A model generated the notes under the pieces. It saw nothing but the letters and a program-made list of their open reading frames with translations. It was not told the DNA's origin and made no database searches. Positions 16,747-25,145 of a stretch of DNA of 45,251 nt are shown here, one piece after another (position 1 is the first letter of the stretch; each line of letters starts with the position of its first letter). The stretch lies in contig NZ_JBJYKD010000026.1 of assembly GCF_049310025.1 (NCBI RefSeq), forward strand, positions 1 through 45,251. Direction: 5' to 3'. The stretch comes from JBJYKD01 sp049310025. GTDB taxonomy: Bacteria; Bacillota; Thermosediminibacteria; Thermosediminibacterales; Tepidanaerobacteraceae. Both the position numbers and the translations under genes were made by a program.

Positions 16747-17925
16747 TTATCGCCGCCCGTACTTATTGAATGTCCAGCCCACCCAGGATATTACCCCGAC
16801 CACTATGAGCGCTCCCACCAGGCCCCACAGCGTGGAGGTGTGAACGGTCACCCGTATGTCGGCATTGGCGGAGGTTTCACTGGCTGAAGCGGTAAGGCTT
16901 ACCACATAATCTCCGGCGATGGCCTTGCCGTCCGGGGTGATAAAGGCCGTTACCTGCCGTTTTTCTCCGCTTTTCAGCCGGTCTATGCCGGCAGGGTCGA
17001 AAGTAACGGCCCAGCCCGGGGGCGCGTCGGCGGAAAAGCTTATCCCCTGCAGGTCAGCGCTTCCCTTGTTCTCAATCTGCAGTGTCAGGGAGCCCTTGCG
17101 CCCCGCCGTCACATCGGCGTTCAGGCGGCCGGAAGGTGTGGTAAGGTCCAGGCGGTATGTGCCCGAAATCACCACTTCCAGGTCTGCTTTGGCGGTCTCG
17201 TTGCCGGACACAGCCGCCGCCGTTATCGTATACTTCCCGGCCTTCACACCTTTGGGAGGCTCAACGATTATGTCCAGGTCCTGCGACCTTCCGGCTTCCA
17301 GGCTCAGGCTTGTAATCTGATTGCTCTGGTAAGCCGGCTTGAAGGACACCTGCCAGCCCTCCGGAGCCCTGGCCCCGAGGCTGTAAAAACGCGCCCGGCC
17401 GCTGTTGTTGTACAGCGTCGCCCGGAAATTGAAACTGGCCGTATCGGGCCCTGAAAGCGACGGGTATTGCACCTCCATCCTGTCGGCCCCGCTTTCGCCG
17501 GAGCTCACCCTGAGGTTTATGGGCAGTCTGGCCCGGTTATTCGCGCTTGCGGCCTCAACCACCAGGTCATAGCTGCCGTTTTTTGCCTCCTGGGGTATCT
17601 GTACCCGTAGTTCCGCCTGACCCTGGCCACCTGCGGGCACATATACCCTGTGGACTTTCATGCCGTCGCCGTAAATCCCCGCCGTCCATCCGGCGGGCTT
17701 TGAGGTTATTTTGAGGTCAACAGAGCCGGACAGGCCGCTTATGGTCAGCGGAAAAGTTATGCTGCCTCCCGGCTGGACGGTCACACCGGGATAGGAAGTA
17801 GAGAGCGACAGATTTCCCGCGCCGTAGGCGGTCGCTGCCACAAATATAAATAAAATGAGGAACAGAGCCGCCGGCAGGAGCACTTTCGCCGGCTTAACAC
17901 CCGCCGGCCGCAATAACTTTAACAC
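16747..17925 (-). CDS. NEW3-domain (COG1470-type) membrane-anchored surface protein
   Basis: 392 residues: a signal peptide (about 15-36), a series of roughly 100-residue Ig-like beta domains with the recurring pattern of a Gly/Pro-rich turn before PxGWxVxF (for example APEGWQVSFKPAYQ and APPGWAVTFDPAG), and one C-terminal membrane helix (TLWGLVGALIVVGVISWVGW) ending in a basic tail. Such proteins are often encoded beside ABC-2 transporters and may be extracytoplasmic partners, but no biochemical role is established. The GTG start is preceded by a GGTG-containing purine stretch. Confidence 0.85.
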   Translation of the reverse strand: MLKLLRPAGVKPAKVLLPAALFLILFIFVAATAYGAGNLSLSTSYPGVTVQPGGSITFPLTISGLSGSVDLKITSKPAGWTAGIYGDGMKVHRVYVPAGGQGQAELRVQIPQEAKNGSYDLVVEAASANNRARLPINLRVSSGESGADRMEVQYPSLSGPDTASFNFRATLYNNSGRARFYSLGARAPEGWQVSFKPAYQSNQITSLSLEAGRSQDLDIIVEPPKGVKAGKYTITAAAVSGNETAKADLEVVISGTYRLDLTTPSGRLNADVTAGRKGSLTLQIENKGSADLQGISFSADAPPGWAVTFDPAGIDRLKSGEKRQVTAFITPDGKAIAGDYVVSLTASASETSANADIRVTVHTSTLWGLVGALIVVGVISWVGWTFNKYGRR

Positions 17926-17999
17926 GCATCATCACCCACCCCTCTGTTTAATTTTCATACATATTCCTTTATATTTTAAAACATAAAGTTGCAAAAATT

Positions 18000-18021
18000 G
18001 TGAGGATTTTGTTAGGATTTT
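18000..18021. promoter_or_regulatory. Two 11-bp direct repeats upstream of the NEW3-ABC operon
   Basis: GTGAGGATTTT and GTTAGGATTTT sit head to tail (on the minus strand AAAATCCTAAC and AAAATCCTCAC). An 11-bp period is what OmpR/PhoB-family response regulators recognise. They lie about 75 bases upstream of the NEW3 start. Confidence 0.4.
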
Positions 18022-18048
18022 GAGAGAAAAGACCTTCAAGCTGAAATA

Positions 18049-18083
18049 AAAAAAGAGGACCGCAGTTTATGGTCCTCTCTTTT
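18049..18083 (-). terminator. Terminator after spoIIQ
   Basis: GAGGACC (18055-18061) and GGTCCTC (18071-18077) form a stem followed on the minus strand by TTTTTTT. The plus-strand side (TCTTTT) is a weaker T run. Confidence 0.85.
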
Positions 18084-18097
18084 AAAATGAAAAAAAC

Positions 18098-19060
18098 TCA
18101 ATCGATTTCTGGCAGGAACCGTTGGGGGTCGATGCTGCTGCCGCCTTTTAACACTTCGAAGTGCAGGTGCGGAGGATCTTCTATTTCGTAAGGCGCCGTC
18201 TTGCCCACCGCCCCTATCACCTGGCCTTTTTTTACACCCTGGCCCTTCTGGACGAGCTTGTCGGACGCCAGGTTGCCGTAAACGGTCTTTATCCCCCCTC
18301 CGTGGTCAATGACCACCACCACCCCCAGCCGGGGGTCGTCTTTCCTTATCTCCACCACAGTGCCGTCCATTACGGCCTTAACCGGTGAACCCTGCTGAGC
18401 CGCTATGTCTATGCCGTGATGTGCGTTCCACTGCTCAAGGGTTTTGGAATAAACCAGCCTGTCGACGGCGTAATCCGTTATCACTTTTCCCATGACAGGC
18501 ATGGCCATGGCGGCAAGGGCCGGTTCTGCGCCCGCCGGCAAAACCGAATTTTCTTCAGCCCGGTTTTTTTCGCCACCCGTCGCGACTTCGTCGGCTCCAA
18601 CGGATAAGGCGCCGCCGGATGATGCGGCGGATTTTTCTCCGGGTTTCTCCTCCTCTTTACCGGCCTTTAAGGCTTGGTTTATCATGGAATCCCGTCCGCT
18701 CTCATTTCCGGCTTTTTCAGTCGTATTTTCGTTTACGCTGCCGGTTTTGTCTCCCGTTTCTTTCACGCCGTACTGTTTTCTTACTTCTTCCTCATCCAGG
18801 TGCTTTTCATTCATGTTTATCTCCCACTCCCGGGGCTCACGGCTTTTTGCTCCACCGCCGGGCAGCCCGCCGTGGTAGGCCCTGAACAGCCAGAAAGCTC
18901 CGTTGGCAAAAATCAGGACCGCCGTGATGAGAGCAACGGCAGCGCCCGTCTTAGACATCTTTTTAAAATGTCCCGGCAGGCTGATTCTCCCGGACGGTCT
19001 CAAAAATTTCCCGGCGGATTTCAATAAGGAAAATTTCACCGGCCATTTGAATCGGTACAT
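18098..19060 (-). CDS. spoIIQ: SpoIIQ, M23-family engulfment protein
   Basis: 320 residues: a cytoplasmic basic N-terminus, one membrane helix (about 39-60), a long low-complexity charged linker (65-185) and a LytM/M23 domain. The metal ligands look complete: H214 and D218 in HHGID, and H298/H300 in HLHFE. SpoIIQ is made in the forespore and binds SpoIIIAH across the septum. The Bacillus protein has lost a zinc ligand, whereas clostridial ones keep it, as here, so endopeptidase activity is possible. Location between spoIIID and spoIID, and a sigma-F-like promoter, support SpoIIQ over a general M23 peptidase. Confidence 0.9.
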   Translation of the reverse strand: MYRFKWPVKFSLLKSAGKFLRPSGRISLPGHFKKMSKTGAAVALITAVLIFANGAFWLFRAYHGGLPGGGAKSREPREWEINMNEKHLDEEEVRKQYGVKETGDKTGSVNENTTEKAGNESGRDSMINQALKAGKEEEKPGEKSAASSGGALSVGADEVATGGEKNRAEENSVLPAGAEPALAAMAMPVMGKVITDYAVDRLVYSKTLEQWNAHHGIDIAAQQGSPVKAVMDGTVVEIRKDDPRLGVVVVIDHGGGIKTVYGNLASDKLVQKGQGVKKGQVIGAVGKTAPYEIEDPPHLHFEVLKGGSSIDPQRFLPEID

Positions 19061-19076
19061 AAAATCACCTCATAAA

Positions 19077-19106
19077 TAGTTTGGCCAGAATTTTCCTTAT
19101 TTATAC
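19077..19106 (-). promoter_or_regulatory. Sigma-F-type promoter of spoIIQ
   Basis: GTATA (19106-19102), 15 bases, then GGCCAAACTA (19086-19077), matching the forespore sigma-F pattern GYATA and GGnnAnAHTR. It is just upstream of spoIIQ, whose Bacillus counterpart is sigma-F dependent. Confidence 0.7.
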
Positions 19107-19171
19107 AAAACTTTCCTCCCTGCCGCCGGGCGAAAAATCTCCCCGAGAAATCATCCCGCAATTTTTGCAGT

Positions 19172-20185
19172 CTACATTGAACCGGTATTCATTTTTTGAA
19201 TTTCCACCCCGGTATAATAATGCTTGAGGATATCCACGTAGTTTAATCCTTTCCTGGCCATGGCGTTGGCGCCGTACTGGCTCATGCCCACTCCGTGTCC
19301 GTATCCCACACAGGTGAATTTAATGCTTTTGCCCGTGCGTTCCCATTTTATATCGGTAGAGTTAAGATCGAAAAGCATGCGGAATTCTGTGCCTTTTATA
19401 ACTTTGTTGCCAACCTGCATGCTCTTTATCCGGCCGCCTTCACTTACTTCCAGCACCTTCCACTGGCGTTCGGGGTATTTGGGGTCTATCACCATGTCGG
19501 GCCATTTTTCCCGCAGCTTGCTCACTATTTCCTCCACAGGCACCTGCTTTACCTCTATAAACCGCGGGGAGGTCTCCTCGCCCGAACTTGTGACGCTCCT
19601 GAGATAGGGCACGTATTTTTCCCAGACGTCTTCGGAATTTTCGGTCTTTCCGTTGCTGGTGGAGAAAAAGAGGGGGTCAATGGGCTGCCCCCGGTAAAAA
19701 ATTACCATGCCGGCGGTGGCCTTTACCGCCTGTCTTATCTTGCTGTAATAGTGGTAATAGGAAAAAATCCCCCATTTTTTCAGCATGTCGCCCTTTGTTA
19801 TCCAGGCCTGGCAGTGGGTGGGGTCGTCACAGACGTCGGCCTCCGGATGGAGGCTGCAGCCGCTTCCGCCCGCCTTTTTCCACCTTTTATAAGTATACGT
19901 CCTGGCCGCCACCGCCTGGGCCTTCAGCGCCTCCATATCAAAACCGGCGGGCATTTCACCGGCCACCACGCCGACAACATACTCCTCCAGGGGTATGTAC
20001 TCTATTTTCTTCCTGGAATTTATGTAAAGGGCGATACTATCCGCCCCGCCTTTTTGCCCCGCCTCATCAGGCCGGACAGGTTTTTCAGGTGCCAGAGGCC
20101 CGCAGCTCTTGACCACCAGCCCGGGGATGACTATGACCACAATAAAGATAAAAAAAATATAATAATACCCCGCCTTTTTCATCAT
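19172..20185 (-). CDS. spoIID: Stage II sporulation protein D, lytic transglycosylase
   Basis: 337 residues with an N-terminal membrane helix (8-27). The catalytic glutamate is E77 in VVAGEMPAGF, followed by KAQAVAARTYTYKR. A Cys/His cluster (CSLHPEADVCDDPTHCQ) is the zinc-containing insertion seen in clostridial SpoIID. The end carries GYGHGVGMSQYGANAMA. SpoIID degrades septal peptidoglycan during engulfment in the mother cell. It lies between murA and spoIIQ, as in other spore formers. Confidence 0.96.
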   Translation of the reverse strand: MMKKAGYYYIFFIFIVVIVIPGLVVKSCGPLAPEKPVRPDEAGQKGGADSIALYINSRKKIEYIPLEEYVVGVVAGEMPAGFDMEALKAQAVAARTYTYKRWKKAGGSGCSLHPEADVCDDPTHCQAWITKGDMLKKWGIFSYYHYYSKIRQAVKATAGMVIFYRGQPIDPLFFSTSNGKTENSEDVWEKYVPYLRSVTSSGEETSPRFIEVKQVPVEEIVSKLREKWPDMVIDPKYPERQWKVLEVSEGGRIKSMQVGNKVIKGTEFRMLFDLNSTDIKWERTGKSIKFTCVGYGHGVGMSQYGANAMARKGLNYVDILKHYYTGVEIQKMNTGSM

Positions 20186-20287
20186 ATCCCTCCGGCTTCC
20201 GGCAACCTCCCTGGCGCCGGGTTTTTATGCGGCACCGGATACAGGCCGTTCACATATATTTTATTAGCCGCGCCGCCGGGATATGAT

Positions 20288-21538
20288 TCATTCCGTCCTT
20301 TTTATGGCCGCCCCGAGACCCTTAAGCTTTTTCACGATATCCACATAGCCCCTGTCCACATGGTGGGCGTTCATAACCGTTGTGGTGCCTTCGGCGGCGA
20401 GGCCTGCAAGGATCAGCGCCGCCCCGGCCCTCAGGTCTGTGGCCTTTACCGGAGCGCCGGAAAGCTTTTCGACTCCCTCTATGACCGCGCTCCTGCCGTC
20501 GATTTTTATGTGAGCGCCCATGCGCCTGAGCTCTTCCACGTGCATGAAGCGGTTCTCAAAAACCGTTTCGATGATCATGCTGGTGCCTCTGGCAAGGCTG
20601 AGAAACGCCATTACCTGCGCCTGCATGTCCGTGGGAAATCCCGGATATGGCAGCGTCTTCACATCGGACGGGTTGGGCCTTCCGCCGCCTATAACCCTCA
20701 ATCCTTCCGGTTCTTCGACGATTTTGACCCCGCACTCGTTCAGCTTCGCTATCACCGGTTTCAGGTGTTCGGAAACCACGTTTTCAATAAAAATGTTTCC
20801 TCCGGTTATGGCACCGGCTACAAGGTATGTACCGGCTTCTATCCGGTCGGGGATGACGGTATATGAAATGCCCTTGAGCTCTTTTACGCCTTCAATCTTG
20901 ATTATGTCGGTCCCGGCACCGCGCACGTGAGCTCCCATGGAATTTAAAAAGTTGGCGAGATCGATGATCTCCGGCTCTTTTGCGGCGTTTTCTATAACGG
21001 TCTGGCCTTCGGCAAGGGCGGCGGCCATCATTATGTTTTCGGTGGCTCCGACACTGGGGAAATCGAGATAAATGGTGGCTCCCCGGAGCCTCTCGCACTT
21101 TGCTTCCACAAAACCGTGCCCCAGCTCGATTTCGGCCCCAAGTGCCGCAAAGCCTTTCAGATGCAGGTCAATGGGCCTTGAACCGATGGCGCACCCGCCG
21201 GGCAGTGAAATCCTGGCACGCCCCTTTCTTGCCAGGAGCGGTCCCATTACCAAAAAAGAAGCCCTCATTTTCCTGACCAGGTCATAAGGGGCCTCATGGG
21301 AATCTATTTTTTGGGAATTTATCCTGATTGAATCGGCCTCCCGGGAAACTCTGGCTCCCAGGGAAACAAGAACCTCTCTCATTACTTTTACATCTTCCAG
21401 TTCAGGTGCATCCTCTATTATACAGTCCGATTCGGTAAGCAGCGAAGCTGCAATAACGGGCAACACCGCGTTTTTAGCGCTGCTAATCTTAACGGTTCCT
21501 TTCAGGCTCCTGCCGCCTTCTATAACGAAACTTGACAA
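20288..21538 (-). CDS. murA: UDP-N-acetylglucosamine 1-carboxyvinyltransferase
   Basis: First committed enzyme of peptidoglycan precursor synthesis. 416 residues with K22-N23 in SSAKNAVLP and the fosfomycin-target cysteine C116 in LPGGCAIGSRPIDLH. The TTG start at 21538 follows a GGGGGGAAAGGA purine run. The ywmB-murA-spoIID order corresponds to the murAA locus of Bacillus. Confidence 0.96.
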   Translation of the reverse strand: MSSFVIEGGRSLKGTVKISSAKNAVLPVIAASLLTESDCIIEDAPELEDVKVMREVLVSLGARVSREADSIRINSQKIDSHEAPYDLVRKMRASFLVMGPLLARKGRARISLPGGCAIGSRPIDLHLKGFAALGAEIELGHGFVEAKCERLRGATIYLDFPSVGATENIMMAAALAEGQTVIENAAKEPEIIDLANFLNSMGAHVRGAGTDIIKIEGVKELKGISYTVIPDRIEAGTYLVAGAITGGNIFIENVVSEHLKPVIAKLNECGVKIVEEPEGLRVIGGGRPNPSDVKTLPYPGFPTDMQAQVMAFLSLARGTSMIIETVFENRFMHVEELRRMGAHIKIDGRSAVIEGVEKLSGAPVKATDLRAGAALILAGLAAEGTTTVMNAHHVDRGYVDIVKKLKGLGAAIKRTE

Positions 21539-21562
21539 GTCCTTTCCCCCCGAAAAAGTTAG

Positions 21563-22309
21563 TTAGTATTCCACTGAAATCACCGGTGTTCCCATCCACA
21601 AATAAGTCTTGTCGTCTTCGGAATTATATCTCACGGCTATATTGATGTTGTAGTTTTCTCCCAGAATTTCAACGCCTTCCGACAGCAAGGGACTGTAGCC
21701 CACCAGACTGGTGGTGGCGTTATCCTCCATTTTTTGCAGATTTGTCGCTTTCAGGCTTGACGTGATTTTTTCAATGATCCGGTCCTGTTCCACCTTATCC
21801 AGTTTACCATTGAAGCTGGCGGTAATACAAGTGGTAATTCTTGACATGCCGCCGCTTAACACAACGGCTTCTTTAATTTTCGACTTCAAGCTTTTAAACG
21901 CGTCAAAATCTTTGCCTGTAGCCGTCACCACCAGGTAGGTTTGGGGCTCCTTTTCGTATTCTTCGGGCAACTTTACCGTTTGAAGGATTATCTGCAAATA
22001 GACTCCCGATTTTAGCTTCCCCTTTGTATTTAATATTCGATACATTTCGTCAGATTCCTTCGTGCTTTTGAAATTCTGTCCGTTTCCATCGAATACGGCG
22101 ATAATGCGGTCTTTTATCCGCTCCATCTGTTCAAAACTCAAGAAATCCCGGTTGATGATCGACCAGTCCACCATATCCACAAGCTCGAAATTCGCGCCCG
22201 AAACGGAAAGCGCCGCTTCCAGAGGATCCTTTTGCGTGGACCCGACGGTGACCGCCTGGACCGCCAGTAAAAATATCATTCCTAAAATCAGTATTTTTAA
22301 AAACTTCAT
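21563..22309 (-). CDS. ywmB: YwmB family protein
   Basis: 248 residues with an N-terminal signal peptide (about 1-22), so probably exported. The sequence, including DMVDWSIIN near 45 and the repeated alpha/beta layout, fits the YwmB (TATA-box-binding-like fold) family. Function is not established. The place between atpC and murA matches Bacillus. GGGGG precedes the ATG. Confidence 0.85.
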   Translation of the reverse strand: MKFLKILILGMIFLLAVQAVTVGSTQKDPLEAALSVSGANFELVDMVDWSIINRDFLSFEQMERIKDRIIAVFDGNGQNFKSTKESDEMYRILNTKGKLKSGVYLQIILQTVKLPEEYEKEPQTYLVVTATGKDFDAFKSLKSKIKEAVVLSGGMSRITTCITASFNGKLDKVEQDRIIEKITSSLKATNLQKMEDNATTSLVGYSPLLSEGVEILGENYNINIAVRYNSEDDKTYLWMGTPVISVEY

Positions 22310-22360
22310 AATACGCCCCCGCCTTTCTTTTTATTATGATTATTGCCAGAATCCGGCCGG

Positions 22361-22630
22361 TTATGCCTCCGCCCCGGGATCGACCTCCTCAAAATTCCCA
22401 GCCACGATGCTAACCCCGCTGGGCCGGACCTGTAAAACACCTGAATCTACTTTATAATATTCTCTAAAATTTTCACCCACCACAGTAATTTTGCCGGACC
22501 TCAATGCGGTAATGAGGGGAGCATGCCCGGAAAGCACGCCCAGGTCCCCTTCCACTCCCGGCAGAATCAGCTTTTTTGCCCTTTTTTCCACTTTTTTATG
22601 AGGCGCCACGATTTCCACATCAAACGGCAC
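22361..22630 (-). CDS. atpC: F-type ATP synthase epsilon subunit, short form
   Basis: The start is GTG 22630, eight bases after GGGGAG, overlapping the atpD stop. This gives about 89 residues and covers only the N-terminal beta-sandwich (VEIVAPHKKVEKRAKKLILPG, GDLGVLSGHAPLITALRSG). The usual C-terminal helical hairpin, which inhibits ATP hydrolysis, is missing; the stop follows directly after VAGNFEEVDPGAEA. The epsilon subunit couples F1 to the rotor. Confidence 0.92.
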   Translation of the reverse strand: MPFDVEIVAPHKKVEKRAKKLILPGVEGDLGVLSGHAPLITALRSGKITVVGENFREYYKVDSGVLQVRPSGVSIVAGNFEEVDPGAEA

Positions 22631-24110
22631 GCTTCTTTCTCCCCCTGATTTTCTCGGCTTTTTCGAAGACTTCGTCGATGGTGCCCACCATGTAAAAGGC
22701 CGATTCGGGCAGGTCATCGCACTCCCCTTCTATTATCCGGGCAAAACCTTCTACGGTATCCTTCAGTTTTACGTACCTTCCCGGCGTTCCGGTAAAGGCT
22801 TCCGCCACAAAAAACGGCTGGGTCAAAAACCTCTGTATCTTCCTGGCCCTGGCCACCGTCAACCTGTCTTCCTCGGAAAGCTCGTCGATGCCCAGAATGG
22901 CAATGATGTCCTGCAATTCTCTGTACCTCTGGAGGATTTCCTGAACACCCCGTGCCACGGCATAATGTCTTTCGCCCACGATCCTGGGGTCCAGAATCCT
23001 GGAAGTGGAATCAAGGGGGTCTACGGCCGGGTAAAGCCCAAGCTCCGCCACCTGCCTGGAGAGCACGGTGGTGGCGTCCAGGTGGGCAAAGGTGGTGGCG
23101 GGAGCCGGGTCTGTCAGGTCGTCGGCGGGTACATATATGGCCTGCACCGATGTGATGGCTCCTTTTTTGGTGGACGTGATGCGCTCCTGGAGCATGCCCA
23201 CGTCCACAGCAAGGGTGGGCTGGTAGCCCACCGCCGACGGGATTCGCCCCAGCAGGGCGGACACCTCCGAGCCGGCCTGGATGTACCTGAATATGTTGTC
23301 GATGAAGAGGAGCACGTCCTGGCCCATCACATCCCTGAAGTACTCGGCCATGGTGAGGGCCGTCAGGGCCACCCGCATCCTGGCTCCGGGCGGTTCGTTC
23401 ATCTGGCCGAACACCAGGGCCGTCTTGGCCAGTACCCCGGAAGACTTCATCTCCAGCCAGAGTTCATTTCCCTCCCGGGTCCTTTCCCCCACCCCCGCGA
23501 AGACCGAATAGCCCTGACGCTCGGTGGCTATGTTCCGGATAAGTTCCATGATGAGCACAGTCTTGCCCACCCCGGCGCCGCCGAAAAGGCCTATCTTACC
23601 GCCTCTGGAGTACGGCGCCAGCAGGTCCACCACCTTTATGCCGGTCTCAAAGACTTCCTCCCTGGTCTCCTGTTTTTCAAAGGGCGGCGCCGGGCGGTGG
23701 ATGGGCCAGCGCTCCCGCACTTCTATTCCACTTTTGTCGTCGATGGGTTCCCCCAGCACGTTGAAAACCCGCCCGAGGACTTCTTCCCCTACGGGGACCT
23801 CTATGGGCTTTCCGGTGTTCCTCACTTTCATTCCCCTTATGAGCCCGTCGGTGGAGGACATGGCTATGCACCTGACCGTGTCGTTCCCCAGATGGTGCAT
23901 TACCTCCACAATCACTTTCAAAGGTTTCCCCTCATTCTGATCCCGGGGGCCTTCCTGCGGCCGCCCGAGCCTTTCGGCGATTACTTCCAGGGCGGTGTAT
24001 ATGGGCGGGAGATCTCCCTCCGGGAACCTCACATCCACCACAGGCCCCACGACGGAAATTATCTCCCCCATATCCCGTTTTTCCACGTCAATCGCCCGTG
24101 TTTCCGGCAT
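22620..24110 (-). CDS. atpD: F-type ATP synthase beta subunit
   Basis: Catalytic subunit of 496 residues, about 25-30 longer than usual. Walker A is GGAGVGKT (177-184), and the epsilon-contacting DELSEED motif is intact. The extra length comes from an N-terminal extension (MPETRAIDVEKRD before MGEIISVVGPVVDVRF) and a loop of about 15 polar residues near 47-61 (RLGRPQEGPRDQNEGKP). ATG at residue 14 (24071) is an alternative start. The gene precedes atpC with an 11-base overlap. Confidence 0.96.
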   Translation of the reverse strand: MPETRAIDVEKRDMGEIISVVGPVVDVRFPEGDLPPIYTALEVIAERLGRPQEGPRDQNEGKPLKVIVEVMHHLGNDTVRCIAMSSTDGLIRGMKVRNTGKPIEVPVGEEVLGRVFNVLGEPIDDKSGIEVRERWPIHRPAPPFEKQETREEVFETGIKVVDLLAPYSRGGKIGLFGGAGVGKTVLIMELIRNIATERQGYSVFAGVGERTREGNELWLEMKSSGVLAKTALVFGQMNEPPGARMRVALTALTMAEYFRDVMGQDVLLFIDNIFRYIQAGSEVSALLGRIPSAVGYQPTLAVDVGMLQERITSTKKGAITSVQAIYVPADDLTDPAPATTFAHLDATTVLSRQVAELGLYPAVDPLDSTSRILDPRIVGERHYAVARGVQEILQRYRELQDIIAILGIDELSEEDRLTVARARKIQRFLTQPFFVAEAFTGTPGRYVKLKDTVEGFARIIEGECDDLPESAFYMVGTIDEVFEKAEKIRGRKKRAV

Positions 24111-24124
24111 GCTTTCACTTCCCT

Positions 24125-24937
24125 CTAGTGCAGGTAGTTTTCGGCGCCGCTTACTATCTCGGTGATTTCCCTCGTTATCACGGCTTTTCTTTCGGTGTGA
24201 AACTTCAGGGTCAACTCTTCCAGCAGGTCGTCGGCGTTGTCGGCTGCACTCTCCATAGCCCTCATCCTGGAGGCCTGTTCGCAGGCATAAGAATTCAGAA
24301 AAAGGCCTTGAAGGGTTGATTTCACGTAAAATTCCAGTATCAAATTCAGGAGTTCTTGCGGCGAAGGCTCAAAAATGATTTCCTCCTTTACCTTTCGCCC
24401 TCTTTCCAGAGGCAACATTTTCACGACCTCCGGAATGAGCTTTGCGGGGCTGATAAACCGGGTATAGGCCGTGTACACCGCGGAACCATTTTTATGGGCT
24501 TCAAAGACTTTTCCCGTTATCTCTTCCAGGACCGTCGGTGGAAGTTCCTTTTCCATGTTCGTGTACCAAAGCAACGGCGAATGGCCTTTTTGAACAAAAA
24601 ATTTCCTTGCCTTTTCACCTATGGTTATTATGTCTTTTGCCTTCAAGCCGTCAATTTTTTCGCGGGCCAGCCTTAAAACGCCGGCATTGTATCCCCCCGC
24701 AAGGCCCCTGTCCGACGCCATAACGATAACCAGGGGCGGGCTTTCACCGGCGAACTTTTCACCGGCGGGGATGAGTGAGACAATATCCCGCAGCTTCTCG
24801 AGAAAATAGTTGTAATCCTGCACACTTTTCTGGACGCCTTTCAGTCTGACGGATGAAATCATGTACAGAGCCCCGGTGATTTTTTTCATGTTTTTTATGC
24901 CCGAAATCCGCCTTTTTAAATCCCTTACTCCGGACAT
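24125..24937 (-). CDS. atpG: F-type ATP synthase gamma subunit
   Basis: Central rotor shaft. The N-terminal helix MSGVRDLKRRISGIKNMKKIT and the C-terminal partner MRAMESAADNADDLLEEL.. are typical. The start at 24937 is chosen for GGAG eight bases upstream; nine more upstream codons are open. An unusual 208-base gap separates it from atpA. Confidence 0.95.
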   Translation of the reverse strand: MSGVRDLKRRISGIKNMKKITGALYMISSVRLKGVQKSVQDYNYFLEKLRDIVSLIPAGEKFAGESPPLVIVMASDRGLAGGYNAGVLRLAREKIDGLKAKDIITIGEKARKFFVQKGHSPLLWYTNMEKELPPTVLEEITGKVFEAHKNGSAVYTAYTRFISPAKLIPEVVKMLPLERGRKVKEEIIFEPSPQELLNLILEFYVKSTLQGLFLNSYACEQASRMRAMESAADNADDLLEELTLKFHTERKAVITREITEIVSGAENYLH

Positions 24938-25145
24938 CCGACCATCTCCGTCTATAAACCGCATCTTCGCAGCCTTATACTTTTTGAGACATTCTCATTT
25001 TCCCGGCTATTGGTCCTCCCCCTCACCTGACATCCCTCGCCGGCTTCCGGCATCCGTTCATCAGTTTTGCTCTTCCAGTTTATTCCTCTTTTCAACATCC
25101 GCTACTACACTTCCAACCTCTCACCTCGGACTCGCTTCTCCCCCA
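24938..25145 (-). other. Purine-rich spacer inside the atp operon
   Basis: The atpA-atpG gap is strikingly purine-rich on the transcribed strand and carries no convincing frame. A degenerate copy of the atpA 3' end lies at 25101-25129, repeating 25141-25169 with a 41-base period. No terminator or promoter is evident. Confidence 0.5.

Noticed and set aside
19295..20866. 523-codon plus-strand open frame
   Set aside because: It runs antisense across spoIID and murA, both of which have intact motifs and good ribosome sites. Its translation has no recognisable domain and reflects GC-rich antisense codons.
22965..24128. 387-codon plus-strand open frame
   Set aside because: Mirror of atpD in the opposite strand; rich in His/Gly/Pro as expected of a shadow frame.
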